Below are positions 9,086-17,579 of a stretch of 64,000 nucleotides of DNA, piece by piece. Every line of letters starts with the position of its first letter. The first letter of the stretch is position 1. The notes under the pieces are model-generated. The model made no database searches. It was not told the DNA's origin and was given only the letters and a program-made list of their open reading frames with translations. Origin of the DNA: Sphaerotilus microaerophilus (GTDB taxonomy: Bacteria > Pseudomonadota > Gammaproteobacteria > Burkholderiales > Burkholderiaceae_C). Location: the NCBI RefSeq assembly GCF_023734135.1, contig NZ_AP025730.1, forward strand, positions 5,704,001 through 5,768,000, in the 5' to 3' direction. The translations under genes and the position numbers were made by a program.

Positions 9086-9346
9086 CGCAGCGGGCCCCGA
9101 GCGGCCCCTGCCCGCGCGGCACCGCCACCCAGGCAGCGCCACTTTTTCACACCGGGTGCGTTCCCGCACCTCAGGCACGGGGCCATACCGGCCACGGCAT
9201 CGCGCGGATTGATCCAGCGCAGTGTCGCCCCGCCTCCAGGCGAGAGACTGATTCCGCCGAGGAGCGCAGGTCACTCCGGGCACCCTGCCCCGGTCAGGCC
9301 ACGGTCCACGGCGCACCCATCGTCTCGCGATAAAGAGGTACGCGAC

Positions 9347-10441
9347 ATGACAAGGCAACCCCACCACGGATCCCGGCCCCTGCATTGGTTCGGAGGCAGT
9401 CTCAGCGTGATCGGCTTGGCCGCGCTCGCGGTGTCCTGCGGCGGCAGCGGCAGCGATGACAGCACGCCCGCCACCCAGACCACCATCACCAGCAGCAGCG
9501 CCAGGGCGGCGGCGGCGGACGCCAACGCCTTCCTGCCCGTCTGCAGCAACACAACGCTGACCACGACCAGCGCGACCAGTTCCAACCCGGGCGGGTCGCG
9601 GCTGCTGAACACCACCCTTGCGCTGATCCAGCAGCGCCACCAGGCCCGGCTGATGGGCACGCCGCTGGCGTCAACCGCCTCGGCCACTTCGGCAGTCACC
9701 GGCAGCAAGCGTGCGCTGGCGCTGACCAGCACCCAGCCCGCCGACGTACTGGGCAACTGCGTCGGCCACGGCGGGCGCTACGGCTACACCAGCTACTCGC
9801 ACGCCAGCGGCGTGACCACCGCCACGCTGGCCTTCAGCGACTACTGCACCGTGGACAGCACCACCGGCAACGAGGAGGTGCTCAGCGGCAGCCTGTCCTT
9901 CGTCAACACCGCCACCCCCACCGACTCCGGGCCCATCTCGACGAAGTTCACCGCGGACACCGGCAGCAGCGGCATCAATGCGCTGGTGCGCACGACCGGC
10001 GGCACGACGGTGAGTTCCGAGACGCTGGCCTTCACCGGGCTGGCCTACACGGTGGGCGTGCCCGGTGGCAACCCGACCGCCACAAATCCGGACCGCATGG
10101 TGGTCGCCGAGGTGAAGCAGACCAACGTCGTCTCCGGCAAGGTGCGGCGCCAGACCGGCTTCACGATGACCAGTTTCGACACCGCCAGCGGCGGCTCGCA
10201 GATGAGCTACAGCGCTCGCGGCTACCGCTCCAACGGCGAGTACTTCGACTTCAGCACCACCACGCCGATCGTCACCGACTCCACCGGCAAGTACACCGGT
10301 GGCGCGATCACCTTCACCGGCAGCGGAAGCGGCGGCAGTGGCAGCAGCACGGCCGTCCTCACGGTCGTGCCGGGTGCGACGCTGCAGGCCACGCTGATGG
10401 TCGACGGCGCGGTCGACAGCAGCCTGCCGGCCTGCCAGTGA
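9347..10441 (+). CDS. Putative lipoprotein of unknown function
   Basis: A 364-residue protein beginning at MTRQPHHGSRP, chosen because AAAGAGG lies a few bases upstream and because the start then gives a signal sequence with a lipobox-like LAALAVSCGGSGS (Cys near residue 31). The mature N-terminus is Gly/Ser/Thr-rich, a flexible tether. The rest is rich in Thr, Ser and Gly with alternating hydrophobic residues, suggesting a beta-rich fold, and contains two Cys-flanked segments (LPVCSNTTL and a C-terminal LPACQ). No family is recognised. It is followed at 33 bp by a permease/ATPase pair, suggesting that it may be their extracytoplasmic partner or cargo. Confidence 0.65.
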   Translation: MTRQPHHGSRPLHWFGGSLSVIGLAALAVSCGGSGSDDSTPATQTTITSSSARAAAADANAFLPVCSNTTLTTTSATSSNPGGSRLLNTTLALIQQRHQARLMGTPLASTASATSAVTGSKRALALTSTQPADVLGNCVGHGGRYGYTSYSHASGVTTATLAFSDYCTVDSTTGNEEVLSGSLSFVNTATPTDSGPISTKFTADTGSSGINALVRTTGGTTVSSETLAFTGLAYTVGVPGGNPTATNPDRMVVAEVKQTNVVSGKVRRQTGFTMTSFDTASGGSQMSYSARGYRSNGEYFDFSTTTPIVTDSTGKYTGGAITFTGSGSGGSGSSTAVLTVVPGATLQATLMVDGAVDSSLPACQ

Positions 10442-10474
10442 GGCGACAACGACGCTGACCACGGACGCCAAGCC

Positions 10475-11575
10475 ATGATCTTCTGGCGCAATGTGCTGCG
10501 CGCGCGCGTGCGCAGCCTGATGACGGTGCTGGGCATCGCGGCGGGGGTCGGCCTCTTCGCCGCCGCCACCGCGATCACGACCGACCTGCGCCAGCAGATC
10601 GCCAGCGCCATCGGCACCTACCACTTCGACGTGGTGATCCACGAGCGGCGCGCGCCCTCGCCCTTCTCGTCCAAGCTCACCCAGGCGCAGATGCAGTCGC
10701 TGCAGGCGCGCTATGGCGCCGCCCTGCTGCCGATGGTGATGGGCACGCTCAACGAGCCCTGGAGCGCCTACGCCATGGTGCTGGGCGTGACGCCGGCCTT
10801 TGCGCAGCGCGTGCCGCTGGTCACCGGCCGGCACTTCACGCCCGGGCAGCGCGAGGTGACGATGGGCGAGATCGCCGCGCAGCGCCTGAACCTGGCCGCC
10901 GGGCAGAGCGTGGCCATCGGCGGCGAGTCCTGGCGCATCGCCGGCGTCTACCGCACCGGCAGCCGGCTGTTCGATGGCGGCATGATGGGTGAGATCGGCC
11001 CGGTGCAGCGCCTGTTCGCGCCCGAGGGCAGCGAGGGCCAGTACACCCTGGCGCTGGTCAGCACCGGAGACCGCGAGGCCACCGCGCGCGTCATCGCCCA
11101 GGTAGCACGCGACTTTCCAGCGCTGCGGGCCATCCCCGGCACCGAGTTCGCCGGCGCGATCCGGCTGTTCCGCGTCGTCGAGGCCTTCGTCGGCACGATC
11201 GCCGTGGTGGTCCTGCTGGGCACCGCGCTGGTGGTGACCAACATGCTGATGATGGCGGTGGCCGAGCGCACCCGCGAGATCGGCATCCTGATGGCCGTGG
11301 GCTGGACGCCCTGGCTGGTGCTGCGCATGCTGGCCGCCGAGAGCCTGCTGCTCTGCGCCGCGGGCACCGTGCTGGGCAACCTCTTCGGGCTGGCGCTGCT
11401 GCACGGCGTCAATCGGCTGGAGTCGGTGGGCTTCGGCTGGCTGCCGCTGCGCCTGTCCGCCGGGCAAGTGGCCGAATCCGCCGCGCTGATCGCCGCGGTC
11501 GGGCTGCTGTCACTGCTCTGGCCGGCGGCGGTGCTGTGGCGCATGCAGCCGCTGGACGCGCTGCGCCACGAGTGA
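10475..11575 (+). CDS. ABC transporter permease, MacB/FtsX-like
   Basis: A 366-residue inner-membrane protein. One N-terminal membrane helix (residues about 15-38, LMTVLGIAAGVGLFAAATAI) is followed by a periplasmic MacB_PCD-type domain of about 200 residues. Three C-terminal helices then form the FtsX domain: GTIAVVVLLGTALVVTNMLMM, LAAESLLLCAAGTVLGNLFGL and ESAALIAAVGLLSLLWPAAV. The ERTREIGILMAVGWTPW loop between the first two contacts the ATPase and is diagnostic. These mechanotransmission ABC proteins drive lipoprotein release (LolCE) or periplasmic export (MacB). The ATPase follows 47 bp downstream and a lipoprotein precedes it. Confidence 0.9.
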   Translation: MIFWRNVLRARVRSLMTVLGIAAGVGLFAAATAITTDLRQQIASAIGTYHFDVVIHERRAPSPFSSKLTQAQMQSLQARYGAALLPMVMGTLNEPWSAYAMVLGVTPAFAQRVPLVTGRHFTPGQREVTMGEIAAQRLNLAAGQSVAIGGESWRIAGVYRTGSRLFDGGMMGEIGPVQRLFAPEGSEGQYTLALVSTGDREATARVIAQVARDFPALRAIPGTEFAGAIRLFRVVEAFVGTIAVVVLLGTALVVTNMLMMAVAERTREIGILMAVGWTPWLVLRMLAAESLLLCAAGTVLGNLFGLALLHGVNRLESVGFGWLPLRLSAGQVAESAALIAAVGLLSLLWPAAVLWRMQPLDALRHE

Positions 11576-11622
11576 AGGCCACACAGAACTCGCCCTGATC
11601 GACTTGCCATGAAGGCTTCGCC

Positions 11623-12318
<696 letters not shown>

Positions 12319-12455
12319 GCGCGGCAAAGGCACGCCCCAGTCTCGAGGGGACCACCGACCGAGGTGAGCCACGTTCCGATATCTTCAGCAGGCACCTTGC
12401 CCAGCACCCCGGGCGCGGCCCCCCCCTGCAACTCAAGACCACGATCAAGAACGCA

Positions 12456-12986
12456 ATGCCTCATGCCGCCCCGCCTGACCGAGCCCGATCGTGGAGGGGC
12501 GCGTTGCTGGTCTTCGCGATTGCCTGGTTCTCAGCCACGGCCGCCTCGGCGGCCCGATTGGAAGGGAAGGTGGTCGGGCTGTCCGACGGGGACACGGTGA
12601 CGGTCCTGGATGCGTCCAGGACGGCGCACAAGGTCCGGCTCGCGGGCATCGACGCCCCGGAGAAGAGCCAGCCCTTTGGCCATCGCGCGAAACGGCACTT
12701 GGCCGACCTGGTCTTGCGCAAGCAGGTGGTGGTGGAGTGGTCGACGCATGACCGCTACGGGCGGATGGTGGGGAAGGTGCTCGTTCAGCAACAGGACGCC
12801 GGCCTGGCCCAGGTCAGCGCCGGCATGGCCTGGCACTACAAGGCCTACCAACGGGATCAGTCTCCCGAGGACCAGACCGCCTACGCGGCGGCCGAAGACG
12901 CGGCGCGCAGGACGCGCACGGGCCTGTGGCGCGCTCCTGCCCCGACCACGCCCTGGGACTTTCGGCACGCCCGCCGGGCGGACTGA
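12456..12986 (+). CDS. Secreted thermonuclease-family nuclease
   Basis: A 176-residue protein with an N-terminal signal segment (RGALLVFAIAWFSATAASAA) and a staphylococcal-nuclease (SNase) fold. The core reads EGKVVGLSDGDTVTVLD, then VRLAGIDAPEKSQPFG, then HDRYGRMVGKV, with the catalytic Asp in DGDTVTV, an Arg in VRLAGIDAPE and the Arg of DRYGR all present. Members cleave phosphodiester bonds of DNA and RNA using Ca2+ in the periplasm or outside. The start at 12456 is preferred over a longer frame that would overlap the ABC ATPase gene and bury the signal peptide. It is probably cotranscribed with, or independent of, the ABC genes 137 bp upstream. Confidence 0.88.
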   Translation: MPHAAPPDRARSWRGALLVFAIAWFSATAASAARLEGKVVGLSDGDTVTVLDASRTAHKVRLAGIDAPEKSQPFGHRAKRHLADLVLRKQVVVEWSTHDRYGRMVGKVLVQQQDAGLAQVSAGMAWHYKAYQRDQSPEDQTAYAAAEDAARRTRTGLWRAPAPTTPWDFRHARRAD

Positions 12987-13022
12987 CGGGAGCAGGCCGG
13001 CAGCGCTCCGTTGGCCGGTCCG

Positions 13023-13496
13023 TCAGGCCGCCCCGGCGAAGCCGTTCTGCCGCCAGGCCTCGAACACCGCCACCGCCACCGAGTTGCTCAGGTTCAGGCT
13101 GCGCTGGTCAGGGCGCATCGGCAGGCGCAGGCGCTGGGCGGGCGCAAACCACGTGTTGCGCAGCTCGGGCGGCAGGCCGGCGGTTTCGCTGCCGAACACC
13201 AGCCAGTCACCCGGCTGCCAGGCCACATCGGCCGGCGCCCGGGTGCCGCGGGTGGTGAAGCAGAAGCTGCGGGCCGGATCGGGCGCGCAGCGCTCGACGA
13301 AGGCGGTCCAGCTGGCGTGGCGCTGCACCGGCGCGTACTCGTGGTAGTCCAGCCCGGCGCGGCGCAGCAGCTTGTCGTCCATCGAGAAGCCCAGCGGCTC
13401 GATCAGGTGCAGCTCGCAACCGGTGTTGGCCGCCAGGCGGATGACGTTGCCGGTGTTGGGCGGGATCTCGGGGTGGACCAGGACGATGCGGAACAT
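13023..13496 (-). CDS. trmL: tRNA (cytidine(34)-2'-O)-methyltransferase
   Basis: A 157-residue SPOUT methyltransferase. It starts with MFRIVLVHPEIPPNTGNVIRLAANTGCELHLIEPLGF, the diagnostic N-terminus of TrmL/YibK. The knotted SAM-binding part contains LVFGSETAGLPPEL and RLPMRPDQRSLNLSNSVAVAVFEA. The enzyme uses SAM to methylate the ribose of the wobble base (C34 or cmnm5U34) in certain tRNA-Leu isoacceptors. It lies 20 bp downstream of the comF-like gene on the same strand, probably cotranscribed. Confidence 0.95.
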   Translation of the reverse strand: MFRIVLVHPEIPPNTGNVIRLAANTGCELHLIEPLGFSMDDKLLRRAGLDYHEYAPVQRHASWTAFVERCAPDPARSFCFTTRGTRAPADVAWQPGDWLVFGSETAGLPPELRNTWFAPAQRLRLPMRPDQRSLNLSNSVAVAVFEAWRQNGFAGAA

Positions 13497-13515
13497 GCGG
13501 GCGGGGTGGAAACAG

Positions 13516-14265
13516 TCAGTCGTCGGGCGTGCGCGCCAGCACCCAGGCCTGGACCTCGGCGACGCCGGCGCGTCGCAACGTGGCGGCCGCCTCGGCCAGC
13601 GTGCTGCCGGTGGTCATCACGTCATCGACCAGCGCCACACGCCGGCCGGCCAACCGGTGGCGGGCCTCGGGGGCCACGGCGAAGGCGGCGGCGAGATTGT
13701 GCAGGCGTTCGGCGCGGGTCAGCTCGGCCTGGTGCGGCGTCTCACGCACGCGCTCCAGCCAGAACGGCTCGACCGGCAGCCGCCAGCGGCGGCCGAGCCG
13801 GCGGGCCAGCTCCCAGGCCTGGTTGTAGCCGCGCTCACGCAGGCGGCGCGCCGACAGCGGCACCGGCAGCAACAGCTCGGGCAGGGTGAGCCAGCCGGCG
13901 TCGAGCCCCGCGTCGACCGCCGCGCCCACGCCATCGGCCAGCGGGCCGGCCAGCTCGACGGCGCCGTGGAACTTGAAGCGCGCGATCAGCTGGTCCCAGG
14001 GATAGCCATAGGCCCAGGCGGCCACGGTGGCCTGCAGCGGCAGCGGGTGGCGGATGCACGCACCGCAGAGTTCGGCCGCCGCGCCGGGCAGCTCGATGGC
14101 ACAGCCGCGGCAGCGCGCCACCGGGGTGCCGAAGCGGCTGCGGCAGACGGCGCAGACCGGCTCGCCCTGCCAGCGCTCGCAGACCGCACAGGCACTGGCG
14201 GCCAGCCGCCGCTGCCAGCGCCGCAGCGCTGCGGCCAGCTCGCCCTCGCCCGTCAGTCCACCCAT
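13516..14265 (-). CDS. ComF family phosphoribosyltransferase-like protein
   Basis: A 249-residue protein. The N-terminal half has three zinc-finger-like cysteine pairs: CAVC and CAVC around residues 25-40, then CRGC and CGAC (about 55-75). The C-terminal half is a type I phosphoribosyltransferase fold with LLPVPLSARRLRERGYNQAWELA, QAELTRAERLHNL and the PRPP loop VALVDDVMTTGSTLAEAA. ComF helps pull single-stranded DNA through the inner membrane in natural transformation, and the family also occurs in non-competent bacteria with unknown roles. The start is set at MGGLTGEGEL; a start 10 codons upstream (14295) would overlap the first codon of the divergent methyltransferase gene. Confidence 0.9.
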   Translation of the reverse strand: MGGLTGEGELAAALRRWQRRLAASACAVCERWQGEPVCAVCRSRFGTPVARCRGCAIELPGAAAELCGACIRHPLPLQATVAAWAYGYPWDQLIARFKFHGAVELAGPLADGVGAAVDAGLDAGWLTLPELLLPVPLSARRLRERGYNQAWELARRLGRRWRLPVEPFWLERVRETPHQAELTRAERLHNLAAAFAVAPEARHRLAGRRVALVDDVMTTGSTLAEAAATLRRAGVAEVQAWVLARTPDD

Positions 14266-14293
14266 GGTCGGCTCACTATACTGCCGGCCCACC

Positions 14294-15223
14294 ATGGCGA
14301 CACCCCCCAACGACCCGACCCCTGCCCTGCGCCGAGACGTGGCGCCGACCCGCGTCGACGGCCCGGCGCTGCAGCGCCACCTGCGCCGCGCCGCAGCGCC
14401 CTGGCTGCACGAGGAGGTGGCACGCCGCATGGCCGACCGCCTTGGGCTGCTGCGCCGCCCGCCCCGGCGCATCCTCGACTGGGGCAGCGACCGCATCACG
14501 AACCAGGGCGCCAGCCAGGCGTGGTCAGACCAGCTGTTGCGCCAGCACTGCCCGCAGGCCGAGCTGGTGGCGCTCGATGCCGAGGGCCAGCCGCTGCCGG
14601 CATCGGCGCCCAGCGGCTGGCTGAAGCGGCTGTTCAGCCCGGCCCTCCGCGCCCCTGGCGGCGTCGCGTCCGCGCACGGCGACCTGCTGTGGGCCAACAT
14701 GGGGCTGCACTGGGCCAACGACCTGCCCGCCCTGCTGCAGCGCTGGCACGCGGCGCTGCAGGTGGACGGCCTGCTGATGTTCTCCTGCTTTGGCCCGGAC
14801 ACCCTGCGTGAACTGCGCGGCCTCTACACCCGCGCTGGCTGGGGCTCGCCGGCCAGCGCCTGGATCGACATGCACGATCTGGGCGACGCCCTGGTGCACG
14901 CCGGCTTTGCCGACCCGGTGATGGACATGGAGACGCTCACGCTCACCTGGGACAGCCCCACTGCCCTGCTGGCCGAGCTGCGCACGCTGGGCGCCAACAC
15001 GGATCCGGCCCGCCACGCCGGCCTGCGCACCCCGCGCTGGCGCCAGCGCCTGGAGCAGGCCCTGGCCGACGGCCTGCGCGGCGCGGACGGGCGCCTGCAC
15101 CTGACCTTCGAGATCATCTACGGGCACGCCCTCAAGCCCGAGCCCCGCGTGCCGGTGGCCGCCGAGACCAGCATCTCGCTGGACGCGATGCGCGACATGA
15201 CGCGGCGGCGCCCGGCCGGCTGA
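14294..15223 (+). CDS. BioC-like SAM-dependent methyltransferase
   Basis: A 309-residue protein resembling malonyl-ACP O-methyltransferase (BioC), which starts pimelate synthesis for biotin. Support comes from the N-terminal HLRRAAAPWLHEEVARRMADRL, GDLLWANMGLHWANDLPALLQRWHAALQVDGLLMFS and FGPDTLRELR, and the late FEIIYGHALKP. The usual glycine-rich SAM motif I (LDLGCGTG) is here ILDWGSDRITN, a clear departure. The start codon lies only 28 bp from that of the divergent comF-like gene. A TATACT box at 14277-14282 could be its -10, which would leave almost no leader. No other bio gene is in the window, so the assignment to biotin synthesis is provisional. Confidence 0.75.
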   Translation: MATPPNDPTPALRRDVAPTRVDGPALQRHLRRAAAPWLHEEVARRMADRLGLLRRPPRRILDWGSDRITNQGASQAWSDQLLRQHCPQAELVALDAEGQPLPASAPSGWLKRLFSPALRAPGGVASAHGDLLWANMGLHWANDLPALLQRWHAALQVDGLLMFSCFGPDTLRELRGLYTRAGWGSPASAWIDMHDLGDALVHAGFADPVMDMETLTLTWDSPTALLAELRTLGANTDPARHAGLRTPRWRQRLEQALADGLRGADGRLHLTFEIIYGHALKPEPRVPVAAETSISLDAMRDMTRRRPAG

Positions 15224-15368
15224 GGGGCAAGGGCTGAGAATCAGCCTGCCGGCGGGCCGATCTCCACAGGCAGGAATCAGGAGCCCGCCGCTGGCAATGG
15301 GCAGAGATACGGTGTCAGGCCGCCGGCCGGCCCCGTAGCATGCGCCCAGCCCGATGCCACGCTGCCCG

Positions 15369-16814
15369 ATGAACGCCCTGACCTCCGCTGCGCCTGCTGC
15401 CCTCGCCGCCTCTGCCCGTTCCGCCGGCCCCGCCGCCGACCCCGCGGCCGATCCCGCGGCCTTCCGCCTGCGCATCGAGCCCGGCCCGGGCCAGCAGCTC
15501 GCCCGCGCCTTCCTCTGGCTGGGCGTGGCTGCGCTGATCGGCTCGGGCGTGCTGGCCATCGTGCTGGTGCTCTCGCGCACGCCGGGCATCGCCGCGGTGT
15601 TCCCGCTGCGCGACCTGTTCCGCGCTGCGCTGGTGGTGCATGTGGACCTGTCGGTGCTGATCTGGTTCATGGCCTTTGCCGGCGTGCTGTGGAGCCTCGC
15701 GGCCGGGCCAAGCGGCGTCGCCTGGGGTTGGGCCGGCTGGGCACTGGCCTGCGCGGGCACGGCGGTGATGGCGGTGTCGCCCTTTTTGCCCGAGGCGCAG
15801 CCGCTGCTGAACAACTACATCCCGGTGCTGGAGCAGGGCACCTTCCTGACCGGGCTGGGCATCGTCGGCGCCGGCTTCGGCCTGACGATCCTGCGGGCGC
15901 TGCGCTGGGGGGCACCGGCCCCCGGGCTGCCCGCGGGCGCGGCAGCGCTGCAGCGCGGCGTCTGGCTGGCTTCGGTGGCCGGCGCGCTGTCCTGGGGCGC
16001 GCTGGGCTGGACCTGGGCGGCCCTGCCTTCATCCGCAGCAGGCAGCGGCACCGCGTACTACGAGTTCCTGTTCTGGGGGCCGGGCCACATCCTGCAGTTC
16101 CAGCATGCGCTGCTCGCGCTGGTCGCCTGGTTCTGGCTGGCCGACGCGCTGGGCTGCCGGCCCCGCTTCACGGCGGTGCTGACGCAGCGCCTGTTCTGGC
16201 TGGCCGCGCTGCCGGTGGTGGCGGCGCTGGCGATCCTGCCGCTCACGCCGGTGGGCACGGGCGAGCAGCTCACCGCCTTCGCCAAGCTGATGGAGCACGG
16301 CCACCTGGCGATGCTGCCGCTGCTGCTGGCCGCCGCCGCGACACTGCCCGCCGTGTGGCGCCGCCCGCCCAGCCCGCTCAAGTCCGCGCTGCTGGCCTCG
16401 CTGCTGCTCTTCGTCACCGGCGGGGTGCTGGCCTTCCTGATCCGTGGCGTGAACGTCGTCGTGCCGGCCCACTACCACGGCTCGATCGTGGGCGTGACGC
16501 TGGGCTTCATGGGCGTGGTCTACCTGCTGCTGCCTCAGCTGGGCTTTGCCGACCCCGACAGCCGCATGGCGCGCTGGCAGCCCTGGGTCTACGGCGGCGG
16601 GCAGCTGATGCACATCCTCGGCCTCGCGTGGTCGGGCGGCTACGGCGTGCAGCGCAAGGTGGCCGGCGCCGAGCAGGTGCTCGTCTCGCTGCCGCAGAAG
16701 ATCGGCATGGGCATGATGGGCCTGGGTGGGCTGATCGCAGTGATCGGCGGCGTGATGTTCGTGTGGGTCTGCCTGCGCTCGATGACCGCGAAGAACCGCC
16801 CGGCGGCGGCCTGA
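15369..16814 (+). CDS. Divergent haem-copper oxidase subunit I-like protein
   Basis: A 481-residue protein with about 12 membrane helices of the COX1 superfamily. A candidate low-spin haem ligand lies in LVVHVDLSVLIWFM. A helix-VI-like His is in FWGPGHILQF, a further His-rich helix start reads LMEHGHLAML, and the helix-X-like PAHYHGSIVGVTLGFMGVVY has the H-x-H pair. The canonical HPEVY and HH copper-B wording is missing, so it is nearer to cbb3/NO-reductase-like outliers than to CtaD. The N-terminus is Ala/Pro-rich and ambiguous (another ATG lies 15 bp upstream). No dedicated partner subunits are adjacent. It is convergent with a Sco gene and next to the aa3 oxidase operon. Confidence 0.75.
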   Translation: MNALTSAAPAALAASARSAGPAADPAADPAAFRLRIEPGPGQQLARAFLWLGVAALIGSGVLAIVLVLSRTPGIAAVFPLRDLFRAALVVHVDLSVLIWFMAFAGVLWSLAAGPSGVAWGWAGWALACAGTAVMAVSPFLPEAQPLLNNYIPVLEQGTFLTGLGIVGAGFGLTILRALRWGAPAPGLPAGAAALQRGVWLASVAGALSWGALGWTWAALPSSAAGSGTAYYEFLFWGPGHILQFQHALLALVAWFWLADALGCRPRFTAVLTQRLFWLAALPVVAALAILPLTPVGTGEQLTAFAKLMEHGHLAMLPLLLAAAATLPAVWRRPPSPLKSALLASLLLFVTGGVLAFLIRGVNVVVPAHYHGSIVGVTLGFMGVVYLLLPQLGFADPDSRMARWQPWVYGGGQLMHILGLAWSGGYGVQRKVAGAEQVLVSLPQKIGMGMMGLGGLIAVIGGVMFVWVCLRSMTAKNRPAAA

Positions 16815-16839
16815 CAGCCTGGCCGCCCGCCGACCAGGC

Positions 16840-17490
16840 TCAGGCGCCGGTGAGGCGCAGGTAGTCCGCCCGCATCGCCGCCAGGTCGTGCGGCGGCGAG
16901 AACACCCCGCGCAGCCGCACCTGCGGATCGATCAGGAACATCGACGCGGTGTGGTCCACGGTGTAGATGCCCGGGTGCTCGGCCTGGGCGGGCGGGTGGC
17001 GCTGGTACATCACGCCCAGGTGCTTCACCAGGGCCGCGAGGGCCGCGTCGCTGCCGCTGGCGCCGCGGAAGGTGACGTCGAAGGCCGGCACGTAGGCGGC
17101 CAGCAACTCGTGCGTGTCGCGCTGTGGGTCCACCGACACGAACAGCACCGCCGGCCGCTGCGGCGGCGCCAGCTGGCGCTGCAACTCGGCCATCAGGCTC
17201 AGTGCGGTCGGGCAGACGTCCGGGCACTGCGTGTAGCCGAAGAAAAGGAAGGTCCAGCGCCCGCGCAGGCTGTCGCGTGTCAGCGGCCCGGCCGGGCTCG
17301 CCAGCTCGAAGGCCGGCAGCGGCTGCGGATCGTCGATCACGGTCACGCTGCGCAAGCCGGCCTGCGCCGCGTTCTGCTCCGCGCTGCCCGGTCCGCTGCG
17401 GCGCAGCCCCTTCAGCGTCAACGCCGCGCCGGCCAGCAGGGCGCCCACGCCCACGTACAGCAGGGTGCGGCGGACTCGGTCGGTCGTCAT
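16840..17490 (-). CDS. SCO1/SenC family copper chaperone (first of three)
   Basis: A 216-residue membrane-anchored thioredoxin-fold protein. One N-terminal helix (LLYVGVGALLAGAALTLKGL) is followed by FELASPAGPLTRDSLRGRWTFLFFGYTQCPDVCPTAL, with the Cu-binding CxxxC of CPDVC, and the third ligand His in YTVDHTASMFLIDP. Sco proteins deliver copper to, or reduce the cysteines of, the CuA site of cytochrome oxidase subunit II. It lies 89 bp downstream of ctaD on the same strand, with a hairpin between them, and probably forms the end of the oxidase operon. Confidence 0.92.
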   Translation of the reverse strand: MTTDRVRRTLLYVGVGALLAGAALTLKGLRRSGPGSAEQNAAQAGLRSVTVIDDPQPLPAFELASPAGPLTRDSLRGRWTFLFFGYTQCPDVCPTALSLMAELQRQLAPPQRPAVLFVSVDPQRDTHELLAAYVPAFDVTFRGASGSDAALAALVKHLGVMYQRHPPAQAEHPGIYTVDHTASMFLIDPQVRLRGVFSPPHDLAAMRADYLRLTGA

Positions 17491-17518
17491 GTGCCTGGAT
17501 CTCCATCAGGAATGACAA

Positions 17519-17540
17519 CGGGGCGCCACCCGACGCCCCG
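17519..17540. terminator. Hairpin between ctaD and the downstream Sco gene
   Basis: A 7-bp stem CGGGGCG (17519-17525) and CGCCCCG (17534-17540) with an 8-nt loop. Neither strand has a clear T run, so it may be a partial terminator or an mRNA-stabilising hairpin within the operon. Confidence 0.35.
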
Positions 17541-17579
17541 CTCATTCAACACGGCGCCGGTTGCCCGACGCCACTCAGG

